A stretch of DNA of 43,394 nucleotides from positions 1-43,394 of the forward strand of contig NZ_QOAZ01000028.1 in NCBI RefSeq assembly GCF_003574675.1. Reading direction: 5' to 3'. This document shows positions 15,563 through 24,631 of this stretch, in pieces. The stretch is from Azohydromonas sediminis. Lineage in GTDB: Bacteria; Pseudomonadota; Gammaproteobacteria; Burkholderiales; Burkholderiaceae_C. The translations under genes and the position numbers were made by a program. Every line of letters begins with the position of its first letter. Position 1 is the first letter of the stretch. The notes under the pieces are model-generated. The model was given only the letters and a program-made list of their open reading frames with translations. It was not told where the DNA came from and searched no databases.

Positions 15563-18172
15563 ATGAATGCGCTGAGTCCATCGACGTCCGAGGCCGCGCC
15601 CCCGACGGGTGGGCCGACCCTGACGGCGCTGCTGCGCGAGCCGGTTGCGGCCGATCCCGCGCGCGCGTCGCGGCACGACGAGCTGCACGATGCGCACGGC
15701 CGACCGCGCGCGAGCTGGGAGCGCTTCTTCGACTGGCTGCCGGCCGACCCGACGGCCGCGCGTGCCGAACTCGACGCCCGCGCCGCGCAGCTCGCGCGCC
15801 AGATCCGTGCCGACGGCATCACGCACAACGTCTACGGCGCCGACGCCGGCGGGCGCGGGCCGGCGCGGCCGTGGCCGCTCGAGGTGCTGCCGCTGATCGT
15901 CGAGCCCGACGACTGGGCCGTGATCGAGCGCGGCGTCGTGCAGCGCGCGCGGCTGCTCAACGCGATGATGGCCGACCTGTACGGCGCGCAGCGGCTGCTG
16001 CACGACGCGCTGCTGCCGGCGGCGCTGCTGTTCCGCCACCCAGGCTACCTGCGTCCGCTGCACGGTGTCGTGCCGCCGGGCGGGCTGTTCCTGCACATCG
16101 TCGCGTTCGACCTCGCGCGCGGGCCCGACGGGCACTGGTGGGTCGTCGCGCAGCGCTGCGAGAACCCGTCGGGGCTCGGCTACGTGCTGCACAACCGGCT
16201 GACGGTGTCGCGGCTGTTCCCCGAGGCGTTTCGCGAGCTGCGCGTGCAGCACATCGCGTCGAGCTACCGGCGGCTGCTCGACACCGTCGAGGCGCAGGCG
16301 GCGCAGGTCGCCGGCGGCGAGTCGCCGCGGCTGGCGCTGCTGACCTCGGGGCCGTACAGCGAGACGTACTTCGAGCACGCGTACCTCGCGCGTTACCTCG
16401 GCGTGCCGCTGGTCGAGGGCGGCGACCTGACGGTGCGCGACGACCGCGTCTACCTGAAGACGGTCGAGGGGCTCAAGCCGGTGCATGCGCTGCTGCGGCG
16501 GCTCGACGACCAGTGGTGCGACCCGCTCGAGCTCCGCGCCGACTCGACGCTGGGCGTGCCCGCGCTGCTGCAGGCGGTGCGCGTCGGGCGCGTCGTCGTC
16601 GCCAACGCGCTGGGCAGCGCGTGCCTCGAGACGCCGGCACTCCAAGGCTTCCTGCCGGCGATCTCGCGTGCGCTGCTCGGGGAGGAGCTCGCGATGCCGT
16701 CGCTGCCGACCTGGTGGTGCGGCGAGCCCGCGGCGTGGCAGGCGGTGCGCGGCGCGCTCGACGACAAGGTCGTGCGCCACACGTTCCCGCGCCGCCCCGG
16801 CGCGCCGGCGTCGGGGGCGCCGACGATCGAGGCGATCGAGGCCGATCCCGACGCGTGGACGGTGCAGGGCCGGCTCGCGTTCTCGTGCGCGCCGCTGTGG
16901 CGCGACGGGGCGATCCACACGCGCCCGGCGGGGCTGCGCGTCTACGCAATCGCCGATGGCCACGGCCGCTGGCACGCGCTGCCCGGCGGCATGACGCGCG
17001 TGGCCGCCGGCGTGCCGACGACGGTGTCGATGCAGCGCGGCGGCACGAGCATGGACACCTGGGTGCTGACCGACGGGCCGGTCGACCTGTTCTCGATGCT
17101 GCCGCAGCGGCTGGGCATCGACGACATCCTCGCGCGGCGCCGGCCGGTGGCCAGCCGCACCGCGGAGAACCTGTTCTGGCTCGGCCGCTACACCGAGCGC
17201 ACCGAGCAGCTCGTGCGGCTGGCGCGCGCGACGCTGACGCTGATCGACAGCGACACCGATGCGCCGCCTGCGCTGCTCGACGCCGTCTCGGTGCTCGCGC
17301 GCGACAGCGGGCTGGCGCCGGCCGAGGTGCCGGGGCTCGCGCGTGCGCCGGCGGTGTTCGAGCGCAGCGTGCTGGCCGCGCTGACCGACACCTCGGGTGC
17401 CTTCAGCATCGGCTTCAACCTGGCTGCGCTCGCGCGCGCGGCGGGCAGCCTGCGCGAGCGGCTGTCGACCGAGCACTGGGGGCTGGTGCAGGCGATGGGC
17501 GAGGACTTCCACGCCGCGTTCGCGCCGCCGCCGTCGCACACGCGCGGTGTCGACGCGTTGCTCGCGCCGCCGCTGCCGAGCGCGGCCACCGCGCTGCCGG
17601 CGCTCGACCGGCTCGCGGTGCAGCTGGCGGCGGTGACCGGCGCGCAGAGCGACCGCATGACGCGCGACCACGGCTGGCGGCTGCTGACGGTCGGGCGCTT
17701 CATCGAGCGCGTCGTCGGCCTCGCGCAGTCGTTCGCGACGCTGCTCGACCTCGCCGCGCTCGACAGCGAAGCCGGGCTCGAGCTCGCGCTCGAGCTGTTC
17801 GACAGCACGATCACCTACCGCGCGCGCTACCAGCGCCACCAGGACCTCCTCGCGGTGGTCGACACGCTCGTGCTCGACGAGGCGAACCCGCGCGCGTTCG
17901 CCGGCATGCTGCGCCGGTTGCGCATCGAGCTGCGCAAGCTGCCGGGTCCCGACGCGCTGCTTGACGCGTGGGTCGCGCGGCTGCCCGCCGAAGGCGCCGG
18001 GCTGTCGATCGACGAGTTGCGCAGTCTGCACGGCGACGCCAGCGAGGCGGCGCTGCGCTGGCGCCTGCGGGCGCTCGCGCACCAGCTGGCGCAGGCCGGG
18101 CGGCGGCTGTCGGACGACCTGGGCAGCCACTACTTCGCGCACGCCGGCACCGACGTGCCGCGCCGGGTGTGA
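15563..18172 (+). CDS. Circularly permuted ATP-grasp / alpha-E domain fusion protein
   Basis: 869 residues from ATG 15563 (the frame is open upstream but unlike the family). Residues about 50-510 are the permuted ATP-grasp region (DGITHNVYGADAGG, LLNAMMADLYGAQRLL, LTSGPYSETYFEHAYLARYL, GVPLVEGGDLTVRDDRVYLK, LPGGMTRVAAG, GGTSMDTWVL). From residue 529 (ASRTAENLFWLGRYTERTEQ) to the end is an alpha-E helical domain. The lysine and glycine-rich segment of the stand-alone paralogue at 19206 (VVKEVHGAGGYGM) corresponds here to VVRHTFPRRPG, so ATP chemistry may be altered. Such fusions are a known architecture beside transglutaminase genes. Product unknown. Confidence 0.9.
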   Translation: MNALSPSTSEAAPPTGGPTLTALLREPVAADPARASRHDELHDAHGRPRASWERFFDWLPADPTAARAELDARAAQLARQIRADGITHNVYGADAGGRGPARPWPLEVLPLIVEPDDWAVIERGVVQRARLLNAMMADLYGAQRLLHDALLPAALLFRHPGYLRPLHGVVPPGGLFLHIVAFDLARGPDGHWWVVAQRCENPSGLGYVLHNRLTVSRLFPEAFRELRVQHIASSYRRLLDTVEAQAAQVAGGESPRLALLTSGPYSETYFEHAYLARYLGVPLVEGGDLTVRDDRVYLKTVEGLKPVHALLRRLDDQWCDPLELRADSTLGVPALLQAVRVGRVVVANALGSACLETPALQGFLPAISRALLGEELAMPSLPTWWCGEPAAWQAVRGALDDKVVRHTFPRRPGAPASGAPTIEAIEADPDAWTVQGRLAFSCAPLWRDGAIHTRPAGLRVYAIADGHGRWHALPGGMTRVAAGVPTTVSMQRGGTSMDTWVLTDGPVDLFSMLPQRLGIDDILARRRPVASRTAENLFWLGRYTERTEQLVRLARATLTLIDSDTDAPPALLDAVSVLARDSGLAPAEVPGLARAPAVFERSVLAALTDTSGAFSIGFNLAALARAAGSLRERLSTEHWGLVQAMGEDFHAAFAPPPSHTRGVDALLAPPLPSAATALPALDRLAVQLAAVTGAQSDRMTRDHGWRLLTVGRFIERVVGLAQSFATLLDLAALDSEAGLELALELFDSTITYRARYQRHQDLLAVVDTLVLDEANPRAFAGMLRRLRIELRKLPGPDALLDAWVARLPAEGAGLSIDELRSLHGDASEAALRWRLRALAHQLAQAGRRLSDDLGSHYFAHAGTDVPRRV

Positions 18173-18194
18173 GGCGGCGCCTGCGGGGGTGCGC

Positions 18195-19178
18195 GTGAGC
18201 GAGCGCTCGAACGTGCCGGCGGTGCTCGACGTCGAGCACGAGACGGTCTACCGCTACAGCGCACCGGTCGACTGGGCGCATCACCAGGCCTTCCTGCGCC
18301 CGCGCGAGGACCGCGGGCAGCAGCTGCTGCACTTCGCGCTCGACATCACGCCGCCACCGCTGCGCCTGACCGAGGAGCTCGACCGCTTCGGCAACACGCG
18401 CCACAGCTTCACCGCCGCCGGTGCGCACCGCGAGCTGCGTGTGCGGGCGGCGAGCCGCGTGCGTGTCGAGCCGCCAGCGGCGATGCCGCCCGAGGACACG
18501 CCGCCGTGGGAGCGGCTGCGCGAGCGCCTGACCTACCGCGCCGGCTGCCGCTTCGAGGCGGCCACCGAGTTCGCCGTGCCGTCGCCGTACGTGCCGCGCT
18601 TCGAGCCGCTGCGCGCCTACGCGCTGCGCTCGTTCGCGCCGCAGCGCCCCGCGGCGGCGGCGGCGATCGAGCTGATGCAGCGTCTGCACGCCGACTTCGC
18701 CTACGTCAGCGCGAGCACGACGGTCGACACGCCGCTGGAGGCGGTGTGGCAGTCGCGCCGCGGCGTGTGCCAGGACTTCGCGCACCTGCTGATCGGCGCG
18801 CTGCGCATGCTCGGCCTGGCGGCGCGCTACGTCAGCGGCTACCTGCTGACGCAGCCCCCGCCGGGGCAGGCGCCGCTGGTGGGCGCCGATGCGTCGCACG
18901 CGTGGGTCGCGCTGTGGTGCCCGCGCGGCGACGGCACCGGTGACGGCACCGGTGACGGCGATGGCGACTGGCTCGAACTGGACCCGACCAACGCCTGCCT
19001 ACCGGCGAGCGATCACGTGCGCGTCGCGATCGGTCGCGACTACGGCGACGTCACGCCGCTGCGCGGCGTAATCCGTGGCGGCGGCACCCACCAGCTCGCG
19101 GTGCACGTGACGACACGGCGCGTCGCCGACGACGCCGCGCCGCCCGTCGCGCCAAAGTGGGGCACGCAAGTTGCTTGA
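18195..19178 (+). CDS. Transglutaminase-like cysteine peptidase-family protein
   Basis: 327 residues from GTG 18195 (GTG 18189 also possible), 22 bp after the fusion gene. N-terminal beta domain begins LDVEHETVYRYSAPVDWAHH; the transglutaminase core has C192 (RRGVCQDFAHLL), H235 (DASHAWVALW) and D263 (LELDPTNA), so the triad is complete. These proteins act as peptidases or amide-transfer enzymes rather than blood-clotting-type transglutaminases. Between His and Asp is a DG(T/D) stretch encoded by a 12-bp direct repeat (18930-18953). Its neighbours on both sides are ATP-grasp/alpha-E proteins, which points to trimming or transferring their product. No signal peptide, so it is probably cytoplasmic. 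Confidence 0.92.
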   Translation: MSERSNVPAVLDVEHETVYRYSAPVDWAHHQAFLRPREDRGQQLLHFALDITPPPLRLTEELDRFGNTRHSFTAAGAHRELRVRAASRVRVEPPAAMPPEDTPPWERLRERLTYRAGCRFEAATEFAVPSPYVPRFEPLRAYALRSFAPQRPAAAAAIELMQRLHADFAYVSASTTVDTPLEAVWQSRRGVCQDFAHLLIGALRMLGLAARYVSGYLLTQPPPGQAPLVGADASHAWVALWCPRGDGTGDGTGDGDGDWLELDPTNACLPASDHVRVAIGRDYGDVTPLRGVIRGGGTHQLAVHVTTRRVADDAAPPVAPKWGTQVA

Positions 19179-19205
19179 GCTGTGGGAAGTAGGGAGCCCC
19201 AGGCG

Positions 19206-20642
19206 ATGAGACCCGGTTTCGACGAGATGTACACCGCCGACGGCGCGGTGCGCGACCACTACCGCGCCTACGAGCGCTGGCTGCGCGACCAGCCGCACGA
19301 CGCGATGATGGCGCGCCGCGCCGAGGCCGAGATGATCTTCCGCCGCGTCGGCATCACGTTCGCGGTCTACGGCGCGAAGGACGAGGACGGCGCCGGGACC
19401 GAGCGGCTGATCCCGTTCGACCTGATCCCGCGCATCATCCCGGCGGCCGAGTGGCGCGAGCTCGAGCGCGGGCTGCGCCAGCGCGTGACGGCGCTCAACC
19501 GCTTCATCCACGACGTCTACCACGGCCAGGAGATCCTCAAGGCCGGCGTCGTGCCGGCCGAGCAGGTGCTCCACAACGCGCAGTTCCGCCGCGAGATGAT
19601 GGGTGTCGACGTGCCCGGCGGCGTGTATTCGCACATCGCCGGCATCGACATCGTGCGCGCGGCCAACGCCGACGGCAGCGGCACGTACTACGTGCTCGAG
19701 GACAACCTGCGCGTGCCCAGCGGCGTGAGCTACATGCTCGAGGACCGCAAGATGATGATGCGGCTGTTCCCCGAGCTGTTCGCGCGCCACCGCGTCGCGC
19801 CGGTCGCGCACTACCCGGACCTGCTGCTCGAGACGCTGCGCGCGGTGGCGCCGGCCGGCATCAACGAGCCGACCGTCGTCGTGCTGACGCCGGGCATGTA
19901 CAACAGCGCGTACTTCGAGCACGCGTTCCTCGCGCAGCAGATGGGCGTCGAGCTCGTCGAGGGGCAGGACCTGTTCGTGCGCGACGGCTTCGTCTACATG
20001 CGCACGACGCAGGGCCCGAAGCGCGTCGACGTGATCTACCGCCGCGTCGACGACGACTTCCTCGACCCGGCGGCGTTCCGCCCCGACAGCGCCCTCGGCT
20101 GCGCGGGGCTGCTCGACGTCTATCGCAAGGGCAACATCGCGCTGTGCAACGCGATCGGCACCGGCGTGGCCGACGACAAGTCGATCTACCCGTACGTGCC
20201 GAAGATGATCGAGTTCTACCTCGGCGAGAAGCCGATCCTGCAGAACGTGCCAACGTGGCTGTGCCGCGAGCCGCAGGACCTGCAGTACGTGCTCGGCCAC
20301 TTGGGCGAGCTCGTCGTCAAGGAGGTGCACGGCGCCGGCGGCTACGGCATGCTCGTCGGTCCGGCGGCCACCGCGGCCGAGATCGCCGAGTTCCGCCAGG
20401 CACTCGAAGCGAACCCGTCCAACTACATCGCGCAGCCGACGCTGAGCCTGTCGACCTGCCCGACCTTCGTCGAGTCGGGCATCGCGCCGCGTCACATCGA
20501 CCTGCGCCCGTTCGTGCTGTCGGGCAAGAGCGTGCAGATGGTGCCCGGCGGGCTGACGCGCGTCGCGCTGAAGGAGGGCTCGCTCGTCGTCAACTCGTCG
20601 CAGGGCGGCGGCACGAAGGACACCTGGGTGCTGGAGGACTGA
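19206..20642 (+). CDS. Circularly permuted ATP-grasp protein (stand-alone)
   Basis: 478 residues from ATG 19206 (AGGGAG upstream). Member of the DUF404/DUF407 (CP_ATPgrasp) family, predicted to join a carboxylate to an amine using ATP. Visible segments: MYTADGAVRDHYRAYERWL, ITFAVYGAKDEDG, FDLIPRIIPAAEWRELERGL, YYVLEDNLRVPSGVSYMLED, LTPGMYNSAYFEHAFLAQQM, the Lys/Gly-rich VVKEVHGAGGYGMLVGP, HIDLRPFVLSGKSV, VPGGLTRVAL and QGGGTKDTWVLED. The presumed nucleotide-binding Lys, Gly-rich loop and acidic residues all look intact, unlike in the fused paralogue at 15563. It ends 1 bp before the alpha-E gene, so the two are surely co-translated. Substrates unknown. Confidence 0.92.
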   Translation: MRPGFDEMYTADGAVRDHYRAYERWLRDQPHDAMMARRAEAEMIFRRVGITFAVYGAKDEDGAGTERLIPFDLIPRIIPAAEWRELERGLRQRVTALNRFIHDVYHGQEILKAGVVPAEQVLHNAQFRREMMGVDVPGGVYSHIAGIDIVRAANADGSGTYYVLEDNLRVPSGVSYMLEDRKMMMRLFPELFARHRVAPVAHYPDLLLETLRAVAPAGINEPTVVVLTPGMYNSAYFEHAFLAQQMGVELVEGQDLFVRDGFVYMRTTQGPKRVDVIYRRVDDDFLDPAAFRPDSALGCAGLLDVYRKGNIALCNAIGTGVADDKSIYPYVPKMIEFYLGEKPILQNVPTWLCREPQDLQYVLGHLGELVVKEVHGAGGYGMLVGPAATAAEIAEFRQALEANPSNYIAQPTLSLSTCPTFVESGIAPRHIDLRPFVLSGKSVQMVPGGLTRVALKEGSLVVNSSQGGGTKDTWVLED

Positions 20643-20643
20643 G

Positions 20644-21606
20644 ATGCTGTCGCGCACGGCCGATCACCTGTTCTGGATGGCGCGTTACATGGAAAGGGCG
20701 GAGAACACCGCCCGCATGCTCGACGTCAACTACCAGATGTCGCTGCTGCCGCAGTCGGCCGACAAGGCCGAGCAGGGGTGGCGTGGGCTGCTGAGCATCT
20801 CCGAGTTGACCGGAGGCTTCCGCGAGCGTTACGGCGAGGTCACGCCGCTGTCGGTGATGACGTTCATGGTCAGCGACGAGGCCAACCCGTCGAGCATCGT
20901 CTCGTGCCTGCGCGCGGCGCGCGAGAACGCGCGTGCGGTGCGCGGCACGCTGACGACCGAGGTCTGGGAGACGATGAACCAGACCTGGCTCGAGTTCAAT
21001 CGCCTGCTGCGCACGACGAGCCTCGAGCGCGACCCGGGCACGATCTTCGAATGGGTCAAGTTCCGCTCGCACCTGACCCGCGGCACGCAGGTCGGCACGA
21101 TGCTCATGGACGAGGCGCTGCACTTCGTGCGCATCGGCACCTTCCTCGAGCGCGCCGACAACACGGCGCGCCTGCTCGACGTGAAGTTCCAGGCGCGCGA
21201 CAGCGAGTTCTTCGGCAGCGCCAACGGCAAGGAGGGTCCGGAGGTCGACTTCTACCACTGGAGCGCGATCCTGCGTTCGGTCTCCGGCTTCGAGGTCTAC
21301 CGCAAGGTCTACCGCAACGTGATCCGGCCGGAGAAGGTCGCCGAGCTGCTGATTCTGCGCGCCGACATGCCGCGTTCGCTGGCCGCGTGCATGAACGAGG
21401 TCGTGACCAACCTGCGGCTGGTGGCCAACGCGCAGAGCCACGAGACGCTGCGCCGCGCCGGCCGCCTGCAGGCCGACCTGCGCTACGGGCGCATCGACGA
21501 GATCCTCGCCACCGGGCTGCACGCCTTCCTGACGCAGTTCCTCGACCGCGTCAACGACCTGGGCGCCGGCATCAGCCGCGACTTCCTCGTGCCCGTAGCG
21601 GCCTGA
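20644..21606 (+). CDS. Alpha-E domain protein (DUF403)
   Basis: 320 residues, all-helical, beginning MLSRTADHLFWMARYMERAE, the hallmark of the family, with repeated conserved Glu/Arg pairs (ARYMERAENTARML; then GTFLERADNTARLLDVKFQ). Alpha-E proteins have no proven activity; they nearly always sit beside or are fused to permuted ATP-grasp proteins and are thought to act with them. Here ATG follows the ATP-grasp stop by one base. A second copy of the domain is fused in the protein at 15563-18172. Last gene of the cluster; its stop is 25 bp from that of the convergent histidine kinase, and I see no clear terminator between them. Confidence 0.92.
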   Translation: MLSRTADHLFWMARYMERAENTARMLDVNYQMSLLPQSADKAEQGWRGLLSISELTGGFRERYGEVTPLSVMTFMVSDEANPSSIVSCLRAARENARAVRGTLTTEVWETMNQTWLEFNRLLRTTSLERDPGTIFEWVKFRSHLTRGTQVGTMLMDEALHFVRIGTFLERADNTARLLDVKFQARDSEFFGSANGKEGPEVDFYHWSAILRSVSGFEVYRKVYRNVIRPEKVAELLILRADMPRSLAACMNEVVTNLRLVANAQSHETLRRAGRLQADLRYGRIDEILATGLHAFLTQFLDRVNDLGAGISRDFLVPVAA

Positions 21607-21631
21607 GCGCGGCGCGGCCGCGTACGGGCCG

Positions 21632-23884
21632 TCAGCCGGGTGGCTGCAGCGTCTGCAGCGGGACGTCGACGCGGCAGCAGATGCCGCTGGGCGCGAGCTG
21701 GCGCCACTGGATCTGCCCGCCGAGCTGCCGCACCCGCTTGCGCACGCTGGCCAGCCCGAGGCCGGGTGACCAGGCCGCCGGGTCGCCGCCGTCGCCGTCG
21801 TCGCTGACGAGCAGCGTCAGCCGCCCGCGCTCGACGCTGAGCTCGATCTCGACGCGCGACGCGTGCGCGTGCGCGATCACATTGGTGACCAGCTCGCGCA
21901 GCAGCCGCGTCAGTGCCGACCACTGCGCGACGCCGAGTTCGGGCTCGCAGTCGTACGAGACCGACCACGCGAGCTGGCAGTGCGCCATCTCGAGCCTCTG
22001 GCCGAGGTCGCTCTTCCATTCGGCGGCCGCCTCGCCCAGACGCCGGCTCGTCGCGGCGAGCCCGCGCGTGAGCGTCTTCAGGTCCTGCAGCGTGTGGCGC
22101 AGGTAGTCCTCCATCTGCGGCGTCGGCGCCTGGTACATCAGCGTCAGCAGGCGCGCGCCGATGTCGTCGTGCAGGTCCTGCGCGAGTCGGCTGCGCTCTT
22201 CGGTGCGTCCCTGCTCGACGGCGTCGCCGAAGCGCGTGGCGCGCCGCAACTGCTCGACGGCGCGGTCGGCCAGGCGCGCGTCGTCGCGCGTGAACAGCCG
22301 CCGGCCCTGCCGCGCGTAGCGCAGCACGAGGGCCCGCGGCGCCGCAGCGTCGCCGTCGTGCGCCGGCAGCGGCACGACCAGCGTCGAGCCGGCGCCGAAC
22401 ACACGCGCGCGCCGCGGCGCGTGCCGTGCGGCGGCGATCTCGCGCGGCTCGAAGACCTCGGCGAGCAGGGCGCGCAGTGCGGCCGCGCCGTGACGCGGGT
22501 CGTGCTGCGTGTCGTGCGTGGCGCTGAGCAGGTGGTCGAGCAGGCGCTCGGCATCGGGCGCGCGCAACCCGGCCAGCGGTGCATTCACCCACGGTCGCAC
22601 GATTGCCAGCGCGCCGACCGACAGCACCACCGCGGTGCCCAGCGCCGCCGCGTTCGACAGACCGAGCGCGCCGGCGCACAGGCCGTGCAGCGCGACGGCC
22701 ACCGTCGTCGTGACGGCGACCAGCGCGGCTTCGCGCCACGCCGGGTGCATCGCGGGCAGCCGCGGCAGCGCGATCAGCAGCACGGCGACGAACGCGTGCC
22801 ACGCCGGCACCGCCACGCTGACGAGCGTGGCTGCGGGCGCGCCGGCGGGCGGAACCGCCAGCGAGACCGCGCTCAGCAGCGCGAAGCTCGCGACGGCCAG
22901 CACGGTGAAGCGCTGCAGCACCGACGCCAGCGGGTGCGGGGTGCGTGCAGCGCTCGACCCGAGCAGCGCGACGGCTGCGACGCCCAGTCCGAGCATCGCC
23001 ACCTGCGTCCAGGCCCACGCGCCGGGCAGCGCGCCGGCCGCCGCCAGCGCCGACAGCACGCCGGCGACCAACCATGCGCCCGCGACGATGACACCGGCGT
23101 GCCGGTGCGGATGGGGATGCACGGCGGCGGCATGCACGGCAGCCGCCGCGGTGAGCAGGTCCAGCGCCGTGTGCCAGGCGCCGAGCGTTGCGCCGAGGCC
23201 CAGGGCCGTTGCGGGGCCCGGCACGCTCGCGACCGCCAGACCGGCGAGGTGCAGCGCCTGCGCCCCCGCGAGCACGACGTACGGCGCCAGCCGCAGCGCA
23301 ACGCCGCGGGCCAGCGGGCGCCGCAGCGCGGCCGCTGCGCCGGCCAGCGCCAGCAGCACCGCGAGCAAGCCCAGTGACCAGAACGCCAGCCCCAGCCCGG
23401 CGGCGCCGCGCGCGGTGACCGTGGTCGCGATCGCGGCGCCGTCGGCGAACTGCAGCGTCACCGTTGCGGTGGCGACGGCGTCGCGCCAGCGCCGATGCTG
23501 CTCGAGCAGTCGCTGTCGCGTCGCGCCGTCGGGGACCCAGCGCACGTCGTGCTGCAGCAGCAGCGCATCGACCGCCACCACGCGGCCGTCGCGGCCGACG
23601 ATCCCGACGATCGCCTGGCCGGCGCGCGCCGCCAGCGCCGGGTCGGCCGCGGCGTGCAGCACGAGCGCGCCATCCTCACTGGCGCGCCAGTCGGCGGCCA
23701 CCCAGGCATCGTCGCCGAGCGCTCGGGCGACCAGCAGCAACGCGAGCGCCAGCGCCAGCGCGATCAGCGCCAGCAGGCGCCACCGCCGGCCGTCCCAGCG
23801 CAAGATGCGGCGTGGCGGCGCGTCGGCAGCCGTCGGCGCGACGGCCTCGGGCGCAGCGGCGGGGGGATGCAGGCGAGCGGCCAT
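21632..23884 (-). CDS. NarL-class sensor histidine kinase with multi-helix membrane sensor
   Basis: 750 residues. One N-terminal membrane helix (about 35-55) is followed by a roughly 100-residue extracytoplasmic stretch, then about seven or eight hydrophobic segments (165-400), a poorly conserved cytoplasmic linker, and a HisKA_3 dimerisation domain with phospho-acceptor H572 (RLAQDLHDDIGARLL). The ATPase domain has an N-box (LLRELVTNVIAHAHASRV) and glycine boxes (SDDGDGG, GLGLASVRKRV). The layout resembles 7TM-type sensors, but the signal is unknown. Its start lies 12 bp after the response regulator stop, so the two form an operon and a functional pair. Very Ala/Leu-rich. Confidence 0.88.
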   Translation of the reverse strand: MAARLHPPAAAPEAVAPTAADAPPRRILRWDGRRWRLLALIALALALALLLVARALGDDAWVAADWRASEDGALVLHAAADPALAARAGQAIVGIVGRDGRVVAVDALLLQHDVRWVPDGATRQRLLEQHRRWRDAVATATVTLQFADGAAIATTVTARGAAGLGLAFWSLGLLAVLLALAGAAAALRRPLARGVALRLAPYVVLAGAQALHLAGLAVASVPGPATALGLGATLGAWHTALDLLTAAAAVHAAAVHPHPHRHAGVIVAGAWLVAGVLSALAAAGALPGAWAWTQVAMLGLGVAAVALLGSSAARTPHPLASVLQRFTVLAVASFALLSAVSLAVPPAGAPAATLVSVAVPAWHAFVAVLLIALPRLPAMHPAWREAALVAVTTTVAVALHGLCAGALGLSNAAALGTAVVLSVGALAIVRPWVNAPLAGLRAPDAERLLDHLLSATHDTQHDPRHGAAALRALLAEVFEPREIAAARHAPRRARVFGAGSTLVVPLPAHDGDAAAPRALVLRYARQGRRLFTRDDARLADRAVEQLRRATRFGDAVEQGRTEERSRLAQDLHDDIGARLLTLMYQAPTPQMEDYLRHTLQDLKTLTRGLAATSRRLGEAAAEWKSDLGQRLEMAHCQLAWSVSYDCEPELGVAQWSALTRLLRELVTNVIAHAHASRVEIELSVERGRLTLLVSDDGDGGDPAAWSPGLGLASVRKRVRQLGGQIQWRQLAPSGICCRVDVPLQTLQPPG

Positions 23885-23896
23885 CGCCGCGGCGGG

Positions 23897-24631
23897 TCAG
23901 ACGAGACCGTGCTTGGTCGCGAGCACGGCGGCTTCGGCGCGGCTGGAGACGTCGAGCTTGCGGTAGATCGACTTGATGTGGTCGTTGACGGTGAACCACT
24001 TGATGCCCATCAGGCTCGCGATCTCCTTGATCGTGAAGCCCTTGCTCAAGTAGGTCAGCACCTCGGTCTCGCGCGGCGTGAGCCGCTCGTGCTCGGGCAG
24101 TGCCTCGAGCGGCACCGGGCGGCTGACGGGGCCCGACGCCACCGTGAGGCCCGCGGCGGCGGTGCTCGCGCCGTCGGCCGCGCCGGCGCGGAAGTGCATC
24201 AGCAGCCGGCGCGCGATCGCCGGCGACAGCGGGGGCTGGCCGCGCACGATCTTCTGCAGTTCCTCGACGAGCACCTCGAATCGGTCTTCCTTCAGCAGGT
24301 AGCCGTCGGCGCCGCACTGCAGCGCCGGGAACAGGTGGTCGTCGTCGGAGTACAGCGTCGTGACGATCTTGGTCGCCGGGTAGTGGCGCAGCGCCGACAG
24401 CAGGTCGAGGCCGTTGCCGTCGGGCAGCTCGAGGTCGACGAAGATCAGCTTGAACGGATCGGCGCCGTGCAGCCCGTCGCCGCCGCCGGCGAGCTGCACG
24501 TGGTGCCGCGCGGCTTCGAGGTCGCCCGCCTCGGTGATCGCCATCGTGTCGCTGAAACTCTCGCGCACGACGCGTGCGAGGAAGCCGCGCGCGACCGGGT
24601 TGTCTTCGACGATCAGGACCTTGACGGCCAT
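23897..24631 (-). CDS. NarL/FixJ-type response regulator
   Basis: 244 residues from ATG 24631, with GGAGG upstream. Residues 1-130 are a receiver domain: acidic pair E9/D10 (IVEDN), phospho-acceptor D66 (LIFVDLELPDG), T in TTLYSDDDH, and K in GYLLKED. A linker of about 50 residues, rich in Ala/Ser/Pro, leads to a LuxR-type helix-turn-helix (LTPRETEVLTYLSKGFTIKE, VNDHIKSIYRKL). It controls transcription after phosphorylation by the kinase encoded directly downstream. The receiver has an insertion with GGGDGLHG around residues 49-56. Targets unknown; the neighbouring ligase cluster is an obvious candidate by proximity only. Confidence 0.93.
   Translation of the reverse strand: MAVKVLIVEDNPVARGFLARVVRESFSDTMAITEAGDLEAARHHVQLAGGGDGLHGADPFKLIFVDLELPDGNGLDLLSALRHYPATKIVTTLYSDDDHLFPALQCGADGYLLKEDRFEVLVEELQKIVRGQPPLSPAIARRLLMHFRAGAADGASTAAAGLTVASGPVSRPVPLEALPEHERLTPRETEVLTYLSKGFTIKEIASLMGIKWFTVNDHIKSIYRKLDVSSRAEAAVLATKHGLV

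Noticed and set aside
8819-15581. Giant open frames on both strands (over 2100 codons each) across comEC and the DUF2126 gene
   Set aside because: Their translations are Arg/Ala/Gly-rich, match no family and cross real gene borders. They arise from the strong third-position GC bias that removes stop codons from the shadow frames.
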